64,000 nucleotides of DNA. Source: Burhinus oedicnemus. Taxonomy: Eukaryota > Chordata > Aves > Charadriiformes > Burhinidae. The notes below the pieces were generated by a model. That model saw only the letters and a list, made by a program, of their open reading frames with translations, did no database searches and was not told where the DNA came from. The stretch is taken from NCBI GenBank assembly GCA_008921705.1, contig VFFE01007127.1:581345-645344 (forward strand), read 5' to 3'. A program made the position numbers and the translations under genes. Each line of letters starts with the position of its first letter. Positions within the stretch are counted from its first letter, which is position 1. Of the stretch, positions 25,301 through 64,000 are shown piece after piece.

Positions 25301-28300
25301 AAGGCTTAGTCATGTAATTGCCTGTCAAGAAAATCCAGCGTTGATGTATTTAATGATAACAAACAAGCTGGAAAGCTTAATCAGCCTCCTGCTTCGGAGC
25401 TCTAACGATTAGAAATCAGGATGAGACATGGTGTGGGGGATGATCCCCAAGAAGGGGGAGCCTCACAAGCACTCACCAAGGAGGTGGTGTTGCTCCTACC
25501 AGTGACAGCATGTGGGGACAACATGCCACCACTGGATGTCAAATGTCCCCAGGTGGAGTTTACCTGCCCGCCTGATGGGGCAGCACTAGCAGAGGGACAA
25601 CTGTGTTCCATCCCCTTGCTCCTGGTGGGTGTCTACACCCTCCTGGGGCCTACAAAGCAGGGAAGTGGGTAGGTGTAAGGATCTAGCTTGGATCTTGGGG
25701 TGCTCTAGCTAGACCATACATAGATACAATCCCTTGACTCCCCAGGCTGTGGGTGGCCTGGGACACATTTGAAGGGACAGCCGCTGTGGGTGGGAACACC
25801 CTGACCAGGGACAAGTCTCCATTACGACTTGGCAAGCACTGGCCAAGAACAGCCCCGGAGCATGCCAGCTCCTTTCCAGCTGGGTATCAACCAAGCCCTG
25901 GCCAGCAGCCCATGCTCAACAGGGACACTGCCACCACCTCCCTCTCAGACTGCCACCACCTCCGTCTCGGGAGGAAGATGCCCTCACCTGAACTGTGCTG
26001 CCCACAGCTGCTTTGCTGAGCTGTAGGATTTTTTTGGATTCCATCAGGTCCTGGGGCTGCACTCAACCCAACTGCTGTCCCCCTGTCGTGCAGCCCTATC
26101 CACCTGCAAGGGTCTGGGGAGGGAACGGCTGTTCATACCCCACAAGCTCATTTATTTTATCCACCAACATCTATCAGAGCTCCTGTTTTCTCTGCAGCTC
26201 TGGTGTCCAGGTCCTCACAAGGTTTGGCGGCTGGTTAAAAAGGCTGATGAAAAGGTAGGAACATGGAGCAGGGCTCAGCTCTGCTCCTCACTGCCGTGAC
26301 ACATCTCAGCGGTGAGGTCCAGGGGGAAAACCCACGCGGTTTAAAAAACAAACAAGAATTTCCTTTTTCCTGGTTTATAGCTGCTATCAGTTTTTTGTGC
26401 GGCTCCTTTTTCTGCAGGTTTCTCAATTACCTTCTCGTTAATAGACTATATCAGTGGGGTGGCCGAGGGGCACCCAAGGATCCTTCCCAACGGCACTCGG
26501 CCTAGTGTGCTAGTGACCCTGCCAAAAACATTTCTTGCTGCCTGCTCGCTGGGGAAAATACCTTCATACCCCATAAGAGTGAGAAGTCCTGTGTGTCTCT
26601 TCTCATCCTGGATTTAACCCACTTTGGATCCTGTAAGTCCATCCTGGATTTACCTCCACTTCTCCAGGGCATTTTTTTGCTGCCCGCCTCTGGCTGTCTT
26701 CTTCTGCGGTGGCTCTGTGAGCCATGGCAAATCGGAGAGAGGACAGCAGAGGACATCACCGGGATGCAGAGGAAGACATTAGCATGGCTGTTCTCTAACC
26801 GTGGGATGTGTGGCATGGTTTTGCCAGCTGCCTTCCTGCACACAGAAAGGAAATAGTGAGATTTGTTGATAATGACCCTCAAGACATCACCTAGAACTGT
26901 TGTTGCACTCAGGATCGGGGACTCCATGTCAGGCTTGGTACAACCCTGAGCACAGCCGACTGGTGGGAGTTGCTTAAAAATTTTAATTTTAGGGTGGGGT
27001 GTATTTTTGCAAGAAAAACTGACTTTCCAGCCAAAATGAAACTTTCAGACTTTACTGTTGTGAGGTGGGTCCGCAGCCAGAATTTTCTTCAGCTTGCCGT
27101 AACCGCAACATTTCACCAGCCGGTTTTAGACACTTGGCTGCTGACTCCTGAAAGTGTCTGCGCTGGGTTTCTCAACAAGAGCGTGGAAACCCGTAGGCGA
27201 AAAGTGTTGGTGAAAACCACGGTTTTATCTGATCGCTGAAAGCTGCTGCAGAAACGAAGGGACGTTTCCCGTCTAGGTCCGCTGATGACAACTCCAGCCA
27301 AAAAAGCGTTCATGTGCGTGCCCTGAATCTGTGTGCATGTGGGACTGGGCTCTTACAGGGAAGGTGCTGTGGGGAAGGTCCACAATTTTAGGTCTCTGGC
27401 CATCTTTGTGAAGCAGCTGATGGAGCAATGGATGGGTCAGCATGCAGCCCATGTTCATGAACAAGTATTAAAGCTGCCCAGCTGCAGGGTTGATCATTAC
27501 TTTTTGTCTCAAGGCAACATGGTTTGATGAAAGACTGTCTCAATGATGAAGCTGAATGATGTAGTTGGCTCTTGAAGCTTTTTGGTCAAACTGGTGTGTT
27601 TTGAAAGTATCCTGTGTGAAAATGTCAGCAGGTTTTGGCTAAATCTAGTAATTCAGTGGATTTTTTTTCCTGGTGGCCAACAAAATTTTGCTGCTCCACT
27701 GAAGAACTTGGCACTGGGAGGGAGATACTCTTTCCTCCCACCTGGCTTTTCATTTCAGAGACCGAGTTGTCATTGAAATAAAAGTGCTGGACCTCCCTAC
27801 ACTTCTGCGAGGCTGAGGACAGCCAGGTCTGTCTGGGGGCAATACTGAAGCCACTCATCTGATTTATGGAGTCACTCAATCTATTTTCTTTTCCAGCTGA
27901 ATCCCCTGTCCTGTGCACGTGTCTTCTCTGTTGAGCTGTGGGAAGCTCTGCTCTGAGGAACATGAATCACAGCAGCGCTGGGTTTATTTGCTCTTAGACT
28001 AGAAGGCTCCTTCAAAGAGAAGATACTGCCATGTTGGGCATCGTGCCACCAGGAACAGACTCTGGGCAGAGCATGGATGGAGAGTCTGGATTTGGGCATT
28101 TGGCTTTGGACGTGTAACTTTGACGTTTAATGAAGAAGTTGACAGAAGCCCCTTCTGTTGTCAACAGGGAGAAAGGTGCTTCTAGTGAGTCAGTTGGAGG
28201 TTAGGAGGACATCAACTACCTTCTGGAGGCACCTTTTTCTCTTTGTGGACCAAAGCCAAAGCCCAGGACAGCCGGGAGCTTGACCAGAGTCTGAGGGGCA

Positions 28301-30316
28301 AGAGTTAGGACAGCAGCGGTGGGAAGCAGAAGAGGCTGCGGGAGGGACGCAGGTGCTGGAGGTGAGACTCAAACTCCGACTCAGTCCTGTAGCCACAGGG
28401 CTGCGTGTCCCCACGTGCCATTTCTCTGCGCCTTTCTTCCTATACTGAATAAACTAACTGGCATAAGCGGGTTTTAACCACTAATACTTCATCCACAGGA
28501 GGACTGCTTCCCTCCCCCTCTCATTATACTGGTATAAATGTAATTATCCCAGGTATAATTAACAGAAACCATGTTTTCAGTGTCAGCAAGCAGCCTGGGT
28601 GTGTGCTGGAACCTGCTGTGGTGTAGCTGTTATCTCCGGCTCACAGCAGAGGGTCAGTGCAGCTTGGGGACTTCTGCGCTACTGCCAGCACGATAGCTCA
28701 GGGCCAGGTGGCCCCACCAGCAAGGTGGGGTGCTGAGGTTGCCAGTTTGCAAGCACAGCACCCCAAAACCTGGCCAGCAGAAGCAGGTAGGGACCTGCCA
28801 GCACTCCTTCCCCCAGGCTCCACAGCGAGGACATGGTGTGTGAAAAAGCTCCTAACCTCTCACACTTTGCAGCCCAAATGTTTGTCACCCAAGAGTCAAT
28901 GCTGATACCTTGTATCAGCCCCGGATGTTCAGGAGATGTTGAAGAATTCAGCCAAAGGAGAAGGGTGTCTGGACAGATTTATTTGCTCCAGTGCCAAGGT
29001 GACACGGTTTCACTATTCACATCTCTGCTACACCAAGAGGTCGGCTTTGCTCACACCAGTGGTGTTTTGGGGACGTTGCATGGTCCACCATGGCATGGCA
29101 GAGCCAGGTTAAGGATTCTACCAGCTAGAAGGTGGAGAATTGATTTGGCCTCACCGCACAAGCATGCTTCTGACAGGCTAACTGCATCACCAAGGCAGTT
29201 TCCTTGTAACAGGGCAGCGCAGCTCAGCAGAATAAGCTGCACCTTCGTGAGGGACGCTGGCCAGAAGAACCTGCTGATGTTCCTATTCCACTGAAGAGCC
29301 TGGGGGCGGCCAGGTCTCACTAACAGGAGCTACTCGTTGCACAGGATCCACACTGCAGCCGTTCGTGTGGTGCTCAGGGCCCAGCAGGGCTGCATGGCAG
29401 CTGGGCAGGGGGGGTCCATGCCAAGTGCCACGCATGCATTTGGGCAACGTGCTGCTGCAGCGCCAGCAGCTGGGCCCAGCAGAGCTGAGTTTATCACAAA
29501 GGGGTTTTGCCAGGTTAAATAAGCCACGCCGGTGCTGGCCGAAGAAAGCTTTGGGTGGCTATGCAAGGCTTGGCTTAAAAAACCAGCATCAACAGCAAAA
29601 GCCTTTGCTAACTCTTTATCCTGAAGGTCCCCTGTCATGCCCAGCCTGGGGTACTCAGCACCCCCCAGGCTGCAGCCATGAGCTGTACTTCCCCAGGGTT
29701 TTGGAGAGTGGCCGGGGCGAGGCCCTGCTTCCCTAGAAGCCCTGGCTGGCTGGGCTGCACGCTCTGTCGCGATACAGGCGCCTGGAAAAGGCAGCGTGGC
29801 AGCAGAGACACCCATCACCCCGGCAGCCCTTTGGGGAGAAAATGAACGTAAGCCACGCAGCCAGATGTCAGCTGGATCCGGCCCTGCTTGTGCTTTAAGG
29901 ACTGTGATAAACCGGGCTTGAAGTAACTTCTTGTACCTGAAACCACAACCCGCTTGCTTCGCCCACAAAAGCTCAGACTTCAGGGAAATCTCTCGCCCAG
30001 CCCCGTGCAGTCTGCGGGACCCCGTCGGCTGATGAAGCCCTTTGAAACGCTGCAGCCGCTGCTTGTTTGCTCTCTGCGTGCATGCGAGGGCATGCCCTGA
30101 GCCGCTGCCCTGCGACGGCAGTTTCCTCCCGTTTTTCATGCGTGGTTCTCTTGCCCGGCCAAGAGAGAGAAAATATTCTATCTAAGCGTCAAGCGAAGGT
30201 GCTAAATCCCCTCCAAAACACAGGAGCCCGACACCCCAATGCAGGAGGGTGCACAAAACCATCAGCGGCCGCTCCCAAACGAGCTGTCCCTTTAACATGG
30301 AGGTATAATTGCAGAA

Positions 30317-30335
30317 ACTACCGCTCCCAGAGTAC
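30317..30335 (+). promoter_or_regulatory. ZNF143/SBS-like site
   Basis: ACTACCGCTCCCAGAGTAC resembles the ZNF143/Staf binding sequence ACTACAATTCCCAGAATGC, with most positions shared. It sits at the upstream rim of the CpG island. Confidence 0.4.
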
Positions 30336-30392
30336 AGCGCTTTGTTTTAATGTCCAGACTGTGAGCCTGGCCGGCGCCGGAGCAGCGCAGGC

Positions 30393-30405
30393 TGGGGTGT
30401 GTAGT
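30393..30405 (-). promoter_or_regulatory. ZNF143-like ACTAYRNNNCCCR site
   Basis: The minus strand reads ACTACACACCCCA, a full match to the conserved promoter motif ACTAYRNNNCCCR. It faces the site at 30317 in the opposite orientation. Confidence 0.4.
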
Positions 30406-31073
30406 TCCCCCACAGCCCTGGTTCTGTGGGGAAGTGGAGTGGAGAGTGGGGGGGACATGAAGGGAAACCTCCCGCCCCCAAATTGCGTTCGGCTGCTGGG
30501 GCTGAGCTCGTAAAGGCGCGGGGTGAGGAAGAGCCGCTCTCCCTTGCCTGCACTTCGTGCCTCTGGTGCGGTTCTTCATCGCCTTTGTGCGAGCAGGCCC
30601 CGGGGGGGGATGGCTGCGGGCTCGGGCAGGGGGGCTGGCGGCCTCCCCACTGCGGGCCCGGGGTGCCCAAGGCCGGGAGCGGTGGTGGTGGGGTGGGTGG
30701 GTATGTGTGTGTGTGTGGAGGGGGGGTGTTCAACCACAGCCCCGTTAGCCGAGGGAGCGCTGATGGCGGCAGCGTGAGGCCGAGCACGGCCTGTACCCCC
30801 CAGCTGGGAAAGGGGCCGCGATTAACGCCCGAGGGCCCCGGTCCGGGCCTGGCCCCAAGCCGGCCCGGGCCTGGCCAGAGAGCGAGGAGACGCGGCGGGC
30901 AGGGCCTGTCCCCCTCCCGCGGCTCTCCCGGGCCGGCGCGGTGCGGGTTTGGGGCGGGACGGGGCGGCGGGCAGGGCCCTACCCGGCACGGCCCGACCAG
31001 GGCAGCAGCGGCCCGGCGCCGCTTGGAGCGGCCTCGCCTTCCCGGCGTGCAGCGCGGCGCCCGTCCCCGCCGG

Positions 31074-31085
31074 GCCGCCATGTTG
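31074..31085 (+). promoter_or_regulatory. YY1 motif in PUM1 exon 1
   Basis: GCCGCCATGTTG is a full match to the YY1 core (GCCGCCATNTT), in the orientation usual for sites just downstream of transcription starts. A weaker GCCATATT lies at about 31231 in intron 1. Confidence 0.6.
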
Positions 31086-31167
31086 TCGGAGTGAAAGGCA
31101 GGGGGAGAGGCAGGCGGCGAGCGGCCTAGGGGGGGCCGAGATCCGTCTTCATCCTACCGCTCCGCCC
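31075..31167 (+). other. PUM1: PUM1 exon 1 (non-coding; 5' end uncertain)
   Basis: The exon ends CCGCTCCGCCC immediately before the consensus donor GTGAGTAT at 31168. The 5' boundary is unknown; 31075 is a placeholder inside the likely start region. It is joined to exon 2 by a 4208-bp intron. Confidence 0.65.
31080..31094 (+). promoter_or_regulatory. PUM1: 4-codon upstream ORF in PUM1 5' UTR
   Basis: ATG TTG TCG GAG TGA (Met-Leu-Ser-Glu-stop). Its ATG is the ATG within the YY1 motif. No other ATG lies between 31095 and the end of exon 1. After splicing the uORF stop is 84 nt upstream of the main start codon, so reinitiation is plausible. It counts only if transcription begins upstream of 31080. 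Confidence 0.5.
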
Positions 31168-61710
<30,543 letters not shown>

Positions 61711-64000
61711 GTAGCTCCATTATTTACTTAATTTAGTTGGGGTTGAATACAGAAATGTGCAACTTAGCTACTCAAAAATGCTGGCCAGTCTGGATGACAC
61801 AGCTTTTAAAAGATTTTTGAAAACATCTGTTTTACATAATAGAAATCTAGCAGAAAAACCCACATTGCTTGTGATAAAGTTAAAAGATATCCATAGTTAT
61901 AAAAAGATTGTCTAATATGAATGTGTGTACCTTTATGTTTATCTGCTTAAAAATTTTAGATTGCTGTTAAAATTTCAGTTTAAACTTTCTGATGTATTTT
62001 CTGCTTTGGGATAGATTATTTTTAAGTTTGAACAAAGATATTAGAGAATGAGATTAGAAAAACAAACAAACAAACAAAAAAACCAACAAACCCAGACAAC
62101 TTCAACTTTTAAAATACTAAACCAACCAACGAAAACCCAACAACATTCAGTTTAAAAAAGAAAAAAAAAACTGATGTTTTGAATTAGTAGTTTTGAAGTT
62201 TATCAGCCAAGAATTTTGTTCTTGGATCAGAGGCTGTCTCTTATTTTGAATTTAAGGGGAGAGTGTTCAGGTTGGTTTTAGTTAAATGGCAAAAAATCAC
62301 ATGCATGTGCTGAATTTGGAATGCTAACTTTTTACTTATTATTTTCTGTGCTTTCGATATATAATGAATATGCTCCTTAACCACTGCTGAGTGTCTCGCG
62401 CAGTTTCCAAACAACTGCGCAGAACTACAGCTCCAGGGGAGATGTGCTTTAGAGAACTTCATTGTTGTGTGGGTGTGTTTTCCTGCTGAAAATATCCATT
62501 ATTAAAGTGAAGGTATTGGGATAGTGATAAGGGCGTTTTTTTATAATTTAAACTTCAAAATGACTGTGAAAAAGGGATAAAGCTTCTCAAAATCTGACCG
62601 GCTGAATCTTGCAGTCTGACTGGGTACTGGGGAGATTTTGGGGAGCTGCTGCCTCCAGCTGTCTGACTTGCCTGCCTGCAGTGGATCTCTGGAGCAGCGC
62701 CTGCATCCAGTCCTCAGCAACGGTTTGGGCCTGGTTGTATTAATATAAACTGAAGTTGAGGGTGGATTAAAGGGCTGAGCCAGAATCCGAACAGCAACAG
62801 CTGAGAAGGAGACTTTCTCCTTTGCTGCCTCTGTTGTTGGCCTGGTTACATCCACCAGACAGGCAGGGTAGACATCTGGGGGAGGTAACCTCCTACACTG
62901 GCTGATCACAGATCTCCATGAGTCAAAGCCCTTCGTCTCATCTCTTCCTTTGTTTATTCTCAATTAATCCTGTGCACCTTACAGCCTTTATTCCTGAGCC
63001 ATGGCCTGAAATGGTGTCTGTGAGTCAGAGAAGTCATAGTTTCCCCTTTTGCTCATCTAAAATGAAGAGAACAGCCATGAGCTGAGCAGTTCAAGGTTGC
63101 TGCCCCAAAGCAAGGAGCACAACTTGGAGGTGGGCTGAGGAAATGTCCTTGGCCAGAAGACTAATTTGTTCCATGAACAGTGGAACCAATGAAGCCTGGT
63201 TTTCTGTAAGAAGCCCTTCACTCCATCTGTTTTCCTTTCTGTCTATGTCCACGGTATGCACTACAATCCTCCCATATGGCTTTGGTTCTTCATTACTCTG
63301 CCTTGAAGTTGCAGTTTTAAAGCATTTAAAGCCACTACTGATGGCTAAAAGAAGCAGTCCTGTCTGATGCAGGCCACTCCTTTCTTCCCCTCCTGGTGGT
63401 ACAAGTAGTTATGCAGCAGTGCAAGGAAACCTGCTGTGGGGCATTGATCTGCGTTAAAACTAGCTTTTATCTTTCCTTTGTTAACTTTATCCTGGAAGAG
63501 TCTCCCCCGTCCACTTCGCTTTGTGGCCGCATAGATGCTTGTGCTGGCTTGAGGGAGAAGGCAGGAAAGTGTAGCCAGGAGCAGTGATAGAATAGAATTA
63601 CCTTTCTCGACAGCTTATGCCTTCTTTATAAGGAAGCTACAGTGTCAATATCACTGCATGTCCCTGCCACCATCCCCTGGGAACTACTGTATCTGCCGCC
63701 TGTTATTTTTGACTCGCTGACTATTGCCAGTCTGAGAAGCCAGGAGCAGAGAACTTCTTCCCTTCCCTCATTGGGGATGTAGGGTCGCTTTCACCTGCCC
63801 AGCCAGCAATTTTTGCAGAGCTCGTAAGGACTTGGGAGACATCTATCCTTAATCTGTTCTGGTTGGATCTCAAACCCTCGTGCTGCAGGGATGCTAAAGG
63901 GATGGGGCTGATGCAGGAGGACAGGGGGTGAGGAAGAAATAATGAAGTACTCATAAACTTTTTCTAGAGGAAATAGCAGCTAAGAGAAGCTCTGATCGTG
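61711..64000 (+). other. PUM1: PUM1 intron 4, 5' part
   Basis: Intron 4 continues past the right edge. It is AT-rich to about 62.6 kb. From about 62.6 to 63.95 kb it is more GC-balanced unique sequence, possibly an old unrecognised insertion, with no identifiable protein. No exon 5 match is seen. Confidence 0.7.

Larger units (their letters stand above)
16386..30300. other. NKAIN1-PUM1 intergenic region
   Basis: About 14 kb without a supportable gene. Open frames are short, overlap on both strands and match no family I recognise. It holds the 24-bp minisatellite (18123-18490), an AATAAA at 18765, the AT-rich inverted repeat (19575-19910), a TA/CA microsatellite (22286-22314) and otherwise unique sequence. 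A non-coding transcript cannot be excluded. GC content falls gradually after about 25 kb. Confidence 0.7.

Noticed and set aside
28657..29294. Possible small gene in the intergenic region (frames of 82 and 153 aa)
   Set aside because: No recognisable family, splice-site logic or codon character, and competing frames are open on the other strand.

Overview
This window is vertebrate nuclear DNA, almost certainly from a bird. It has multi-exon genes with GT-AG introns, a CpG-island promoter, and CR1-type LINE fragments as the only recognisable interspersed repeats; the compact GC-rich left half full of minisatellites suits an avian microchromosome. Two protein-coding genes can be supported, both on the + strand and in the same order and orientation as in other amniotes: NKAIN1 (its 3' part) followed by PUM1 (its 5' part). 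No prokaryotic system, CRISPR array or operon is present. Most open reading frames are chance products of GC-rich or tandemly repeated DNA.

Layout. 1-3941: 3' end of NKAIN1 intron 1, with a CR1 fragment at the left edge and several AT-rich, homeodomain-motif-rich blocks that look like regulatory DNA. 3942-14191: NKAIN1 coding exons 2-7 (3942-4079, 4281-4361, 6695-6892, 7675-7735, 10467-10548, 14182-14191). Exon 1, which encodes about 18 residues in mammals, lies upstream of the window. The last coding exon adds only the end of a split Thr codon, Ser, Gly and the stop. 14192 to about 16385: probable NKAIN1 3' UTR, with a (GGGAT)8 tract. About 16.4-30.3 kb: intergenic, with a 24-bp minisatellite and an AT-rich inverted repeat and no supportable gene. 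About 30.3-31.7 kb: CpG island and PUM1 promoter; non-coding exon 1 ends at 31167. 35376-35749, 50812-50880 and 61602-61710: PUM1 exons 2-4, carrying the start codon and residues 1-180. Large AT-rich introns separate them, one holding a tail-to-tail CR1 pair. Intron 4 runs off the right edge.

The genes are functionally unrelated. NKAIN1 is a small four-span membrane protein that interacts with the Na+/K+-ATPase beta subunit. PUM1 is a PUF-family RNA-binding repressor whose RNA-binding repeats lie beyond this window.

No wholly new system is evident. The best leads are: (i) the split-codon terminal exon of NKAIN1, where the intron-6 donor itself contains a stop codon, so spliced and unspliced products differ by two residues; (ii) 25 divergent 18-bp units without a single indel, ending 85 bp before NKAIN1 exon 6; (iii) a Z-DNA-prone block and a homeodomain-motif cluster inside the terminal NKAIN1 intron; (iv) a 4-codon uORF embedded in a YY1 motif in PUM1 exon 1, and ZNF143-like sites about 0.7 kb upstream; (v) a 17-C run abutting the acceptor of the PUM1 start-codon exon, and a NAGNAG acceptor at exon 4.
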